From Limenecus sp048360435 (GTDB lineage: Bacteria; Cyanobacteriota; Vampirovibrionia; Gastranaerophilales; Gastranaerophilaceae): a stretch of DNA of 64,000 nt. Positions 26,081 to 35,428 of this stretch are shown piece by piece; position 1 is the first letter of the stretch; every line of letters begins with the position of its first letter. Made by a program: the position numbers and the translations under genes. Where the stretch lies: NCBI GenBank assembly GCA_048360435.1, contig DBGCOP010000027.1, forward strand, positions 186,001 to 250,000, in the 5' to 3' direction. Below the pieces are notes generated by a model. That model had not been told where the DNA came from and did no database searches. It saw only the letters and a list, made by a program, of their open reading frames with translations.

Positions 26081-26407
26081 TTAAATTGCTCCTTTTACTT
26101 TTATTAAAAAACTGTATATCTGAAATAACAAAGCCACAATAATCATTATTAACAGTAAAAATACCATGATTTTTTCCGGCAGCAAAAATTCTCTTCTTTT
26201 GCTATTCGAATTTGAAAAGGGATAGTAAGGAATTTCTGTTGGGTTCAAACCTAATGAAATTGCTTTTATATAATCATCTTTGGCTTTTTCATTATCATCA
26301 GAAAGGAAATAAAAATATCCTCTCTGGTAATATAATTCATATACATCACCACGTTTTGATATTTCATTAGTCAATGTAGTGATTTGTTCATTAAAGTTGT
26401 TTGGCAT
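26081..26407 (-). CDS. Small TPR-like protein with a C-terminal membrane anchor
   Basis: A 108-residue protein. Residues ~15-55 form one TPR-like helix pair (Y-E-L-Y-Y-Q-R-G-Y-F-Y-F-L ... K-A-K-D-D-Y-I-K-A-I-S-L-G), and residues ~78-100 form a strong transmembrane helix. It begins 3 bases after the FtsL-like gene, so it belongs to the rsmH-ftsL operon. A tail-anchored TPR protein in a division-gene operon may bind envelope or division proteins; the function is not known. Confidence 0.6.
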   Translation of the reverse strand: MPNNFNEQITTLTNEISKRGDVYELYYQRGYFYFLSDDNEKAKDDYIKAISLGLNPTEIPYYPFSNSNSKRREFLLPEKIMVFLLLIMIIVALLFQIYSFLIKVKGAI

Positions 26408-26410
26408 AAT

Positions 26411-26881
26411 TTAAAAACCTATTGACCATTGGAAAGGTTTTTGAGATGCTTCAGCAGCTTTAGCAATTACGTTATTATTGACAGGTGCAGTTGCAGGTGT
26501 ATCTTTGACTTCAATAACAGTTTTAGCTTTTTGAAGCAAATGTTGTTTTTGCATCGCTTTATCAACATTATAGTAAGATTTTAAATAATCAAGCTTGTTT
26601 TGAAGTTCAACATTTTCATCATTCAATGCAAGTGTTTGTTTTCTATATTTGTTCAAGGTAATTTCATTAGCCGTAACAAAATAATAACTAACAGCAGATG
26701 TTAGAATAAATAAGATAAGTATTGCGCACAGCGTTCTGTTTACTCTTGTAATAGCCATTTCTTTGTATGTTTTGTGGGTGGGGAAGTATCCGTCGATAAT
26801 TGGATTAGTAGTCGGATTTTGATTGTATTGATTATAATTTGTATATTGATTGCTTCTTCTGTCGATTACAGGTCTAGTCAA
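26411..26881 (-). CDS. FtsL-like bitopic division protein (by position and topology)
   Basis: A 156-residue protein with an Asn/Tyr/Pro-rich cytoplasmic part (1-45), one membrane helix (~52-72) and a coiled-coil segment (~75-115, K-Q-T-L-A-L-N-D-E-N-V-E-L-Q-N-K-L). This is the topology of FtsL/DivIC, and it overlaps the end of rsmH by 8 bases, the usual place for ftsL. FtsL proteins are too variable to confirm by eye. The tail after the coil is Ala/Pro-rich and unstructured. Confidence 0.6.
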   Translation of the reverse strand: MTRPVIDRRSNQYTNYNQYNQNPTTNPIIDGYFPTHKTYKEMAITRVNRTLCAILILFILTSAVSYYFVTANEITLNKYRKQTLALNDENVELQNKLDYLKSYYNVDKAMQKQHLLQKAKTVIEVKDTPATAPVNNNVIAKAAEASQKPFQWSIGF

Positions 26882-27866
26882 TTTCGTTCTCCCATGACGA
26901 TATTTTTTTAGCTACCCTCAGTTTTGCAGATCTTGATGGAGGGTTCTCCTTGGTCTCTAATTCTGACGCCAGTATAGGCTTTTTATTTATTAGTTCAAGC
27001 ATTGGAGGCTTGCAGTGGCAAACCGGTTCATTTGGTTTGCAGCGACATTTTGCTGAATAATACCTGAAACACTGTTTAACAAGTCTGTCCTCTAAAGAGT
27101 GAAAACTTATTACACTAATTATAGCACCAACAGATAATAAAGGGAGTACTTCATTTAGTGTGTTTTTAATGTTTTGTAACTCTTGATTTACTTCTATCCT
27201 AATTGCTTGAAATACACGGGTTGCGGGGTGAATTTTTGAATTTGTAAAGGGAACGGATTTTTTTATAATTTCGGCTAATTCCCCCGTCGTTTCTATGTTT
27301 TTATTTTGTCTGTAATTTACAATATTCTTTACAATTCTTTTTGTAAATTTTTCTTCACCATATTCGCTAATTATTCGAATGAGATCTTCTTCTTTGTATC
27401 CGTTTATAACATCATAAGCACTGAAATCACTGTCTTGATTGAATCTCATATCAAGCGGAGCATCTTTCATGAAGCTGAACCCTCTTTCCTGCTTTGTTAG
27501 CTGATGATATGATGCGCCAAGGTCAAAAACAATTCCCCCCGTGATTTCTTTTATGCCTAAATCTTGTAATACTTTTTTAATATCGGAGTAAGACTCCTTA
27601 ACTATTGTTAAATTTTTGTAATCTTTGAGTCTGTTTTTGGCATATGCAATGGCATCATTGTCTACATCAAAAGATATTAACTTTCCGTCAGGCTGGATTT
27701 TTTTTAGGATAAGTTCACTGTGTCCTCCACCACCCAGCGTTGCATCAACATATATTTTCCCTGATTGACACTCTAATGCATCAACAGCTTCATTTGCCAT
27801 AACTGTATAGTGGTTAAATTCCGGCATTTCTTCTTTTGTTTGTTTATTTTGAGAATTGCTATCCAT
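26874..27866 (-). CDS. rsmH: 16S rRNA (cytosine-1402-N4)-methyltransferase
   Basis: A 330-residue RsmH (MraW) enzyme. The N-terminal H-Y-T-V-M-A-N-E-A-V and the SAM-binding D-A-T-L-G-G-G-G-H-S are diagnostic, as are F-D-L-G-A-S-Y-H-Q-L, the A-T-R-V-F-Q-A-I-R-I-E-V-N motif and I-S-F-H-S-L-E-D-R-L-V-K. A Cys-rich insert (C-R-C-K ... C-H-C-K, ~275-290) may hold a metal. It heads the rsmH-ftsL-TPR operon. The rest of the usual dcw cluster (ftsI, mur genes) does not follow here. Confidence 0.96.
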   Translation of the reverse strand: MDSNSQNKQTKEEMPEFNHYTVMANEAVDALECQSGKIYVDATLGGGGHSELILKKIQPDGKLISFDVDNDAIAYAKNRLKDYKNLTIVKESYSDIKKVLQDLGIKEITGGIVFDLGASYHQLTKQERGFSFMKDAPLDMRFNQDSDFSAYDVINGYKEEDLIRIISEYGEEKFTKRIVKNIVNYRQNKNIETTGELAEIIKKSVPFTNSKIHPATRVFQAIRIEVNQELQNIKNTLNEVLPLLSVGAIISVISFHSLEDRLVKQCFRYYSAKCRCKPNEPVCHCKPPMLELINKKPILASELETKENPPSRSAKLRVAKKISSWENEID

Positions 27867-27904
27867 TTTTATATCTTATATTAAATATAATTAAATTTAT
27901 AATA

Positions 27905-30403
27905 TTAATTTATTTTGGGTGTGATAAAAAATTCATTTTTGAAATAATTTGTTTTATCTTCTTTTATTGCTGAAGGCAATACTCCTTTTTTACCTATTGA
28001 ATAAGCCAGTGCCTTTTTAATCGGGTTTTTTGATTTATTGTTTTTTTGATCGATTTCTCTTAATTCTGCTTGGTTTTTTGCTGTTAAAGGTACTCCTACA
28101 ACTTTTCTTGATAGAGAATCGTTTATAGATGATGTTAATGCGGTAAGTGTGAATGCTCCGCCTAAGCTTGAGTTGCAAAGCTTACCGAGTAAATTATGAA
28201 CAAAGGCCATTATGTAAGCAGAAACACTAATTCGTGAGATTTCTTGCGCTGCTCTGTTTTTTGCACTTTTGTTTGCATCTTTTTTGTTGTCTCCGCTATA
28301 CTGCATTGTTAGATTATATGCATCAGTTACAAGAAACAGTGTTGTAATTGCTCGTGATAAATTTATATTTGTTTGTGTAATTGTATTTCCGTCATATTCA
28401 ACATGTTTCGAGCCGTCAGCAAGCATTACTGCTTTTTTCATTATATCTTTTACTTTTTGTACGTCTTTTTCTGAAAGAGTTCCATCTTTTTGTACAATAA
28501 TTTTTTCCTGTTTGATTTGGTTATTTAACCAGAGGAGAATATTTTTAGCTCCTTCTATTTCTTCAGGGTCTTTATTTGCAAGACTTTTAAATTCTTCAAA
28601 CAGTCTGAGTTTCTTTTCTTCTTCACCCAGGCTTGATTTACTCCAAGCTGGCAGTTGCAATCTCTTTATGTAATAGTTATTAAATTCTTCAAGTCTTTTT
28701 ATGTCTTTTAGGTCTGAGCTTGATTCAAGTTTATTCAGTTCTTTAAGTGTCAGATTGTTTGGTTTTCCGGTAATTATTCTGAATATTTTTCTTATGCCAT
28801 TTACTGTTGATGTTGCTGTATTTTTTATGAAGTTTATTGGAACAAGAATACTTTTGGTTAATTGTCCCCATGCTGTTTTTTGCATTCCTAATGGAAGTTT
28901 TTCAAGAGTTTTTATTTCAAGCAAAGATTCTATATCATTGAGCATATCTGAATTTTGTGGATTTTCTTGAAGAAATTTTTCTCTAAACTGTTTGAAGTAT
29001 TCAGATTTGTTAAGAGCTTTTTTTATAGTTTCTTTAATTTTTTCATATTCTTGTTTATCTGCTTTTTTTAATGCGGCAAGTACAATTTTAATATCTTTTT
29101 TATCGATTAATTTTTCTACTTCATAAAAGCCTTTGAATGATGGTATATTATTTTTTTCTTCGCTCTTTTCACTGAACGCGTTAAATAGTTTGTGGTTAGG
29201 CTGTGATTTTGTATAGTTTATGTGTGCAGCATTCTTTAGTATATTTTCTTTTTGTGCCGGTTTTTTCTTCACATTTGTTAAAAGTCGTCCTATTGCCGGT
29301 AAAACACCTTTTTTTTCAGACATTTCCTTTTCAAGACGGTCAAGAGTTTCCTTGTCTGATGGCATTATTGGTTTTCCAACAAGTTTTCTTCCCAATATTT
29401 CAGAAAAAGCAGCTGTTGAACCTGAAACAAAAAGGGCTGTTGAAAGACTTCTGTTTACGGCTGCTTCAAATGTTCCGTAAAGAAGATTTTGAATATACAT
29501 GCTCAGGCCAATTCTTGAAAATTCTTGTGCTATACGTGAATTTCTTTGCATATTTGCTTCATGTTTATCATTGCTGTATCTCATGGTTGTATTGTATGCA
29601 TCTGTACCTAAGAAATATGAGTAAACAATACCTGAAATGAATCTGTTGCCCAACATCAATGAGGTCATTGAATATTTACCTTTTTCCGGGTCAACAAATT
29701 TTTTGCGCCTTCTGCTAATTTTTCCATCCAATATTTCATTGGGAATCAAAAAATCGCTTTCTTTTGTCCATTTTGGATTTCCGCTCATTTTGCGATATCC
29801 GTTTTCCCAGATTTCATGAGACTTAATCAACCCTTCAAGGCTTGAAAAATCTTTTATGATTTTTTGTGTTTTATTGATTTCTGCTTGTTTTTCTTTTGAG
29901 GTAAAAACTTTTTTCACACTTTTATAAAGTGCTGTGAGAGGGGATGCAAGCTGTTCAAAAAATTTATTAGCAACTTTCTTTTTGGGAATGTAATAAAGAT
30001 TGTCATTTGTTATTTCTTTAGCGATACTTTCAGGTATTCCAAGCTTTTTTCTTGCTTCACTGTTTGTTTTAATTAATTCGACATATTTGTTTCTTATATC
30101 AATGTAGTCAGAATATTGCTGTGAGCTAATTCTCTTAAGTGATGCGAAAACTTTTTCAGTTAATTTTTTAGGTATTGGCTTTATAGTTGGTTTTAAGGTG
30201 TTTTTTATCAGGTTAAAATCAAAACCCTTGAAAGATATTTGCGTTTGTATCGCACCTTGCAAGGGTTTTAAGTTATAGTTATTTTGTAGGTTTGTGTATT
30301 TGGCTTTTGGGAGCGAACCTCCAGCCTCAAATTGTTGTTGATGGAAATTTTTTCGCTCTAGACCGTATTGATTTTTTATGTCAATTTGTCCTGTTCTGAT
30401 CAC
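27905..30403 (-). CDS. Unknown 832-residue protein with two repeated modules, each led by an SFKG motif
   Basis: I do not recognise a family. The protein is a tandem duplication. Module 1 has Q-I-S-F-K-G-F (55-61) and later T-D-A-Y-N-T-T-M-R-Y-S (267-277), then a helical stretch to K-G-V-L-P (365-369). Module 2 has I-P-S-F-K-G-F (420-426), T-D-A-Y-N-L-T-M-Q-Y-S (693-703) and K-G-V-L-P (806-810). Both share A-Q-E-[FI]-S-R-I and G-[RK]-x-V-G-x-P and hold moderately hydrophobic helices. No signal peptide is visible. The start (GTG 30403) lacks a clear ribosome site and is uncertain. rsmH follows 38 bases downstream. Confidence 0.75.
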   Translation of the reverse strand: MIRTGQIDIKNQYGLERKNFHQQQFEAGGSLPKAKYTNLQNNYNLKPLQGAIQTQISFKGFDFNLIKNTLKPTIKPIPKKLTEKVFASLKRISSQQYSDYIDIRNKYVELIKTNSEARKKLGIPESIAKEITNDNLYYIPKKKVANKFFEQLASPLTALYKSVKKVFTSKEKQAEINKTQKIIKDFSSLEGLIKSHEIWENGYRKMSGNPKWTKESDFLIPNEILDGKISRRRKKFVDPEKGKYSMTSLMLGNRFISGIVYSYFLGTDAYNTTMRYSNDKHEANMQRNSRIAQEFSRIGLSMYIQNLLYGTFEAAVNRSLSTALFVSGSTAAFSEILGRKLVGKPIMPSDKETLDRLEKEMSEKKGVLPAIGRLLTNVKKKPAQKENILKNAAHINYTKSQPNHKLFNAFSEKSEEKNNIPSFKGFYEVEKLIDKKDIKIVLAALKKADKQEYEKIKETIKKALNKSEYFKQFREKFLQENPQNSDMLNDIESLLEIKTLEKLPLGMQKTAWGQLTKSILVPINFIKNTATSTVNGIRKIFRIITGKPNNLTLKELNKLESSSDLKDIKRLEEFNNYYIKRLQLPAWSKSSLGEEEKKLRLFEEFKSLANKDPEEIEGAKNILLWLNNQIKQEKIIVQKDGTLSEKDVQKVKDIMKKAVMLADGSKHVEYDGNTITQTNINLSRAITTLFLVTDAYNLTMQYSGDNKKDANKSAKNRAAQEISRISVSAYIMAFVHNLLGKLCNSSLGGAFTLTALTSSINDSLSRKVVGVPLTAKNQAELREIDQKNNKSKNPIKKALAYSIGKKGVLPSAIKEDKTNYFKNEFFITPKIN

Positions 30404-30537
30404 TTGAATGAAATACCTATTTATATATTCACACCCTCTGGTTTTAAGGGCTATTGGACAAAAAGCTGTCCAGTTATTTGAAAACCCGTAAAAATATTAT
30501 TTGCTATCACTTTTGTTATTATGAAACAAAAGTTAAC

Positions 30538-32355
30538 CTATTTTGAGTTATTTCTATGTAGTTTTTTTAAGTTTTCTTCTTTATTTTTCTTTTCAAATAT
30601 TTCAGCAATTTCCAGAATGTTAAATTTTCTATTACCTTTTGAGTCTGTTTCTTTAAGCATTCTTTTTACTTCTTTTGCATTTTTTCCATTAACAGCTTCA
30701 TAAAGTCTCAATACATCTTTGTTCGACACAGAAGGTTTTTTACCGTTTCCTCTATCGGTGATGCGAGTATCTTTAACGGATTTGAACATATCATTCAGGA
30801 GGTTTAGGCGTATTTTTGTAGCTTTAATTGCATAATCTCTTTTTTGCCATAATTGCTCTTCTGTATTCATCCTTGCCAGTTTCGAATCGATAATGCCATT
30901 TATTTTTTCAATAATATTTTTTTTCTTTGCACAAGAAATTGGTGTGGATACGTAAGTTTTTGATGTATATTTTTCTTTTACTTCAGGTAATTTTTTTGCA
31001 TTTTCAATTATGTTTAATTTGTTTTGATTCATTGATTTTTGTTTAAAAGTCCGAGTTCCATCAAAATATAGATTTTGATAGCCTTTTAATGAAAACATTG
31101 ATTTTATTCTTTCTTTAAAACTTATGGGACTTTTTTTCTTATGTTTTTTATATTGTTTATTTATTTCTTCAACATCTTCGATAGAAAACCCGGCTGCTCC
31201 ATTATTATGCCAGAGGTATTCTTTTACTTCTTCTGGATAGCGATTAATTAAAGTCAGGTTTCCTTTTGTAATTGTTTTTTCTATATTTTCAAATGATTGT
31301 AATCTGTATCCGTCATCGAGTGCTTTATTCACAAATTTATTTGCTTCAGGGCTATTATCTATATTACGATATATTCTTATTAGTGAGTCAATTGAAGCAT
31401 CTTTTAGTCTGTTTTCAAAGTTAATTCTTCTTATTGCATATTTTGCAATTTTTCGTCTTAGAGGTGCATTATTTTCATTTGTAGAGTTATATATTTCCCA
31501 TAAAAGATCTGTTTTTTTGCTTATTACATCTTTTTTTGATTGGGCTATTGGAGCATATATTTGATCAATTTGTTTTAAAAGGTTAATGCCTGTCTCGTTG
31601 TAATTTTTTTCAAACAATGCCGGGTTCATTTGAGTTAGAATACTGCTGTATTTTGTTGTTTCTTCTATATTCAGCTTTCTTAAAAATTTTGTTTTGTTAT
31701 AACCTTTTTGGATTTCTTCTTCAAGTTTTGATACAACTTCTGGATCTTCAATATTCAACTGAATAAATGGTTTGTAATCTTCAAAGTTTTTTGAAATATG
31801 TTTTGAAGAAGGGGTTGAAAGGAAGTCTTCCATTATTTTATACGGTAGAGTGTATCTTCCGTTTTCTTGTCTGTATACGTCGAGCAGGTTATCTGCGAGA
31901 GCCAATTGTTGACTATTGTTCTGTGTAGAGGTTAAGTCAATAATTTTGTCTATTTGTCTGAAATTGTAATTTGTGTCTAAAATTAGTTTTTTATAAGTAT
32001 TGTTAGGATATTTTACTTTGTCATATATTCCAAAAAGAATTTCTTTTGATTCTTTTTGTGCTTCCGATGACATTTTGCTTTTATCGATGTTATATTTGTG
32101 CGCAAGTGTGTAAATGAAGTCCATCTTGTATCTTTTAAAGCGTTCTGTAAACTTTTTGAGACTTTTTTCTGATACATCAAGAAATGAAGAAACATTATTG
32201 TAGAAGAATTCTTCATTTCTTATTTTGTCTTTGTTGAATGCGTATTTTAATATATCCATCTTGCCCTGGAAAGAGACATTGTTTTTGGTGGATATTTGAT
32301 TGTTATAGTTATAGTTGTAGTTAGGCAAATAACTGTTGTTTGAACTAATTTTCAT
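30538..32355 (-). CDS. Unknown 605-residue helical protein with N-terminal SFQG motif
   Basis: I do not recognise a family. The N-terminus is short and Asn/Tyr-rich (P-N-Y-N-Y-N-Y-N-N-Q), followed by N-V-S-F-Q-G-K (26-32), a close match to the SFKG motif in the next gene. The rest is a highly charged alpha-helical protein (Lys, Glu, Asn-rich) with no membrane helix, signal peptide or catalytic motif I can name. The low-complexity head plus motif plus helical body resembles a secreted or surface effector layout, but no secretion signal is seen. It lies between gyrB and the 832-residue gene, same strand. Confidence 0.7.
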   Translation of the reverse strand: MKISSNNSYLPNYNYNYNNQISTKNNVSFQGKMDILKYAFNKDKIRNEEFFYNNVSSFLDVSEKSLKKFTERFKRYKMDFIYTLAHKYNIDKSKMSSEAQKESKEILFGIYDKVKYPNNTYKKLILDTNYNFRQIDKIIDLTSTQNNSQQLALADNLLDVYRQENGRYTLPYKIMEDFLSTPSSKHISKNFEDYKPFIQLNIEDPEVVSKLEEEIQKGYNKTKFLRKLNIEETTKYSSILTQMNPALFEKNYNETGINLLKQIDQIYAPIAQSKKDVISKKTDLLWEIYNSTNENNAPLRRKIAKYAIRRINFENRLKDASIDSLIRIYRNIDNSPEANKFVNKALDDGYRLQSFENIEKTITKGNLTLINRYPEEVKEYLWHNNGAAGFSIEDVEEINKQYKKHKKKSPISFKERIKSMFSLKGYQNLYFDGTRTFKQKSMNQNKLNIIENAKKLPEVKEKYTSKTYVSTPISCAKKKNIIEKINGIIDSKLARMNTEEQLWQKRDYAIKATKIRLNLLNDMFKSVKDTRITDRGNGKKPSVSNKDVLRLYEAVNGKNAKEVKRMLKETDSKGNRKFNILEIAEIFEKKNKEENLKKLHRNNSK

Positions 32356-32468
32356 AAATGATGGCCTCGGCTTTTATAATTGTAGTATATACACTTATTT
32401 TAAGTTGCTGAATAAAATTTTTTGCTGTTTAAAAAATTAATTTTAATAATTCTTAATTAAAAAGCATT

Positions 32469-32502
32469 AAAAAAAGAGGCTGTTTAACAGCCTCTTTTTT
32501 TT
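32469..32502 (-). terminator. Terminator of gyrB
   Basis: Stem AAAAAAGAGGCTG/CAGCCTCTTTTTT with a 5-base loop, lying 14 bases past the gyrB stop and flanked by A/T runs. Confidence 0.9.
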
Positions 32503-32515
32503 TGTTAACAAGATT

Positions 32516-34957
32516 TTAGGTATCAATGTTTTGCGCAAATACGGCATTGGTTTCTATAAAGTCTCGTCTTGGTTCAACCTTATCTCCCATAAGAATGTCA
32601 AACAATTGGTCGCAAAGCATTGCATCTTCAACATTGACTTTCAGCAGTGTTCTGGTTGATGGATCCATTGTTGTTTCCCAGAGTTGTTGTGGCATCATTT
32701 CACCGAGACCTTTAAATCTTTGAAGAGTTAGTCCTTTTTTGCCTCTTTCTTCTACAACTCTTTGGAGCTCAGCAAATGCTGTTATTTGAAGTTCTTCTGT
32801 TCCATTGTCAAGAACAAGAACTTTTTCTTCTTCAATGAGGTAGCTTCTTATTGCAGGATAAGCATTTTTAACTCTTTGGAACTCATTTGATTTTATTAAT
32901 ACCGATGTCAAAAGCACCTGTTCGGTTTCTCTTTCAAGGTGAAGATTGAGATTGTATTTTTGTGTCTCAGTATTAAATTTGATTTCTACACGATAGTTTT
33001 TAGCTTCTTCTATTCCGTAATTTTCGGCATGATCAATCAAATAGTGATTAATGTATGCACAATGTTTTTGCATTGCTTCCTGACTGTCAAAATCTTCAGG
33101 TTTAATATTCGAACGAATAAGAGCTCTCATAACAACTGAAGGAATTGCGTTGATGAGCGGGTTGTTGAATGAGTGATAGAAAGTTGACATGTTTGCAAGC
33201 AGCTCACTAAGTTCACCTGCTGTTGCACTTTTTGATTTATCTTTATTGTAAAGGGTTAAATCTTTTATGCCTCTTTCTCTGAGCATTTTATCTAAAGCCC
33301 TGTCATCATATAGATATTCAGCCTGTTTGCCGATTGTAATTTTATACAAAGGCGGTTGTGCAATAAACACATGTCCATTGTCCAACAATGGTTTTGCATA
33401 TCTGAAGAAGAATGTTAAAAGAAGGGTTCTAATGTGTGCGCCGTCAACGTCAGCATCCGTCATGATGATAATTTTGTGATAACGCAATTTTTCAATGTCT
33501 ACATCATCTTCATTTTTGCTTATGTTAATACCGAGAGCCTGAACCATTGATTTAATTTCGTTGTTAGCATACATTTTATCAAGACGGGCTCTTTCAACAT
33601 TAAGAATTTTACCTCTCAATGGCAAAATTGCCTGAAACATTCTGTTTCTTCCCTGTTTTGCTGAACCACCGGCAGAATCACCCTCAACAATGTAGAGTTC
33701 GCATTTTTCAGGTTCTCTGTTTGAACAGTCCGCAAGTTTACCGGGAAGAGTTGAAGTTTCAAGAGCTGATTTTCTTCTTGTTAATTCTCTTGCTTTTCTT
33801 GCTGCTTCTCTTGCTCTTTGGGCTTGCAAAGTTTTTTCAATAATGATTTTTGCATATTTCGGGTTAAATTCCAGCCATTCTTGCAGCTTATCTTTAATTG
33901 CATCTTGAACTGCGGCTGTTGCTTCAGAACTACCAAGTTTGTCTTTTGTCTGTCCCTCGAACTCAGGGTTTGGCAATTTAACCGAAACAATTGCTGTGAG
34001 TCCTTCTCTTACATCGTCACCGGAAAGGTTCGCATCAGAATCTTTCAATAATTTGTTTTTTCTTGCATAATCGTTTAATACACGTGTGATACCGTTTCTG
34101 AAACCGGTGAGGTGAGTACCGCCTCCGTGAGTGTTGATGTTGTTTGCAAAACTCAACACAGATTCATTGTAAGCATCAGTATATTGCATGGCTATTTCAA
34201 CATTCATTCCGTCACATTGTTTATCAATATAGATAGGCTGTTCAAAAAGAACTGTTTTATTTTTGTTCAAAAATTCAACATAGCTTCCGATACCGCCTTC
34301 AAAATGGAAATCATGTTCTTCTTTTGTTTTGGCATCTATATATCTTATTTTTAAACCTTTGTTTAAGAAGGCCATTTCTCTTAAACGATTGGCAATAACA
34401 TCTCTGTCAATTTGAGTTGTTTCAGTAAAGATTTCTGGATCGGGCCAAAAAGTTGTTTTTGTACCTGTTTTATCTGTTTCTTTAGTTTTTTCAACAGGTG
34501 TAGTCGGTTCACCTCTTAAATATTCCTGTCTCCAGACAAAACCCTGTCTTGAAACTTCAACAACATATTTTTCTGATAAAGCATTTACAACAGATGCGCC
34601 TACGCCGTGAAGACCACCTGATACTTTGTAACCTCCGTCACCGAATTTACCGCCTGCGTGAAGTACTGTGTGAACGATTTCAAGTGCTGATTTTCCAGAA
34701 TCAGGTTTTATATCAACAGGAATTCCTCTTCCATTATCTTCTACTGTTACACTTTCATCAGCGTTAATAGTTACTGTAATTTGTGTACAATAACCTGCAA
34801 GTGATTCATCAATAGAGTTGTCTACGATTTCGTAAATACAGTGATGCAAACCTCTTTGAGAGGTCGAACCGATATACATACCGGGTCTCATTCTAACGGC
34901 TTCCAGTCCTTCCAGAACCCTAATATTACTAGCATCATAATTTGTTTCTGTTGCCAT
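32516..34957 (-). CDS. gyrB: DNA gyrase subunit B
   Basis: An 813-residue type II topoisomerase ATPase subunit. GHKL ATPase domain at the N-terminus (R-P-G-M-Y-I-G-S-T, D-N-S-I-D-E, D-N-G-R-G-I-P-V, G-G-L-H-G-V-G), then the transducer, then TOPRIM with E-G-D-S-A-G-G-S-A and D-A-D-V-D-G-A-H-I. The length matches the long (E. coli-like) form, because ~160 extra residues lie between the D-A-D-V-D-G motif and the C-terminal Q-R-F-K-G-L-G-E-M motif; short forms have ~640. Q-R-F-K-G-L-G favours gyrase over topoisomerase IV. It has its own terminator. Confidence 0.95.
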   Translation of the reverse strand: MATETNYDASNIRVLEGLEAVRMRPGMYIGSTSQRGLHHCIYEIVDNSIDESLAGYCTQITVTINADESVTVEDNGRGIPVDIKPDSGKSALEIVHTVLHAGGKFGDGGYKVSGGLHGVGASVVNALSEKYVVEVSRQGFVWRQEYLRGEPTTPVEKTKETDKTGTKTTFWPDPEIFTETTQIDRDVIANRLREMAFLNKGLKIRYIDAKTKEEHDFHFEGGIGSYVEFLNKNKTVLFEQPIYIDKQCDGMNVEIAMQYTDAYNESVLSFANNINTHGGGTHLTGFRNGITRVLNDYARKNKLLKDSDANLSGDDVREGLTAIVSVKLPNPEFEGQTKDKLGSSEATAAVQDAIKDKLQEWLEFNPKYAKIIIEKTLQAQRAREAARKARELTRRKSALETSTLPGKLADCSNREPEKCELYIVEGDSAGGSAKQGRNRMFQAILPLRGKILNVERARLDKMYANNEIKSMVQALGINISKNEDDVDIEKLRYHKIIIMTDADVDGAHIRTLLLTFFFRYAKPLLDNGHVFIAQPPLYKITIGKQAEYLYDDRALDKMLRERGIKDLTLYNKDKSKSATAGELSELLANMSTFYHSFNNPLINAIPSVVMRALIRSNIKPEDFDSQEAMQKHCAYINHYLIDHAENYGIEEAKNYRVEIKFNTETQKYNLNLHLERETEQVLLTSVLIKSNEFQRVKNAYPAIRSYLIEEEKVLVLDNGTEELQITAFAELQRVVEERGKKGLTLQRFKGLGEMMPQQLWETTMDPSTRTLLKVNVEDAMLCDQLFDILMGDKVEPRRDFIETNAVFAQNIDT

Positions 34958-35049
34958 GCTTATTTTATCCCCAATTAGTCTTAAATTCTATCTTTAACAA
35001 CATTTTACAACAAACAAAGTTAATTAACCAGTTTGTAAAGTAGTCAAAA

Positions 35050-35409
35050 TTACTGACAGAAACTTGCATCTCCGATGTCTGTGCATTTTGCACTGTAATC
35101 ACCATAGCCGCCTTTTACTTTTCTAATTCTTGTGTAATCAAGAGTATTATATCTAAAAGGCATTACGTCCATTTGATTTCCTGGATTATATACAGCTTTT
35201 CTGTTACTTGATTTTTGGCTGTTGTACCACGATGATGTTGAATATGAACTGTTGCTGTATTTTTGTGATGAACCTGTTGAGACATTTGTCATTTGTTTCC
35301 AGTTACCTGAATAATTTCCACTGTCATCAAACATTGAATTTGCGGCATAAACATAGCTGCAAAATAGTGTATTAAAAATTATTGAAAACAACATGAGCTT
35401 CTTTTTCAT
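35050..35409 (-). CDS. Small secreted protein of unknown function
   Basis: A 119-residue protein with a signal peptide (residues 1-22, ending Y-V-Y-A-A). The mature part is Ser/Asn/Tyr-rich (low complexity around 45-75), then has V-M-P-F-R-Y-N-T-L-D-Y-T-R-I-R and two cysteines near the end (C-T-D-I-G-D-A-S-F-C) that could form a disulfide. I do not recognise it. The Memo-like gene ends 19 bases upstream on the same strand, so they may be co-transcribed. Confidence 0.65.
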   Translation of the reverse strand: MKKKLMLFSIIFNTLFCSYVYAANSMFDDSGNYSGNWKQMTNVSTGSSQKYSNSSYSTSSWYNSQKSSNRKAVYNPGNQMDVMPFRYNTLDYTRIRKVKGGYGDYSAKCTDIGDASFCQ

Positions 35410-35428
35410 ATCTTTTAATTATATCATG

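Noticed and set aside
26411..26881. Firm naming as FtsL
   Set aside because: Position and topology fit, but the sequence alone cannot separate FtsL from other bitopic coiled-coil proteins, so no gene symbol is given.
29203..29640. 145-codon open frame antisense to the 832-residue gene
   Set aside because: It has no ribosome site and Phe/Leu-rich composition expected from the reverse of a Lys/Glu-rich coding strand.
30509..30533. Perfect inverted repeat ACTTTTGTT/AACAAAAGT as a terminator of the 605-residue gene
   Set aside because: The stem is AT-rich and no T-run follows on the minus strand; it may be a weak stem-loop only.
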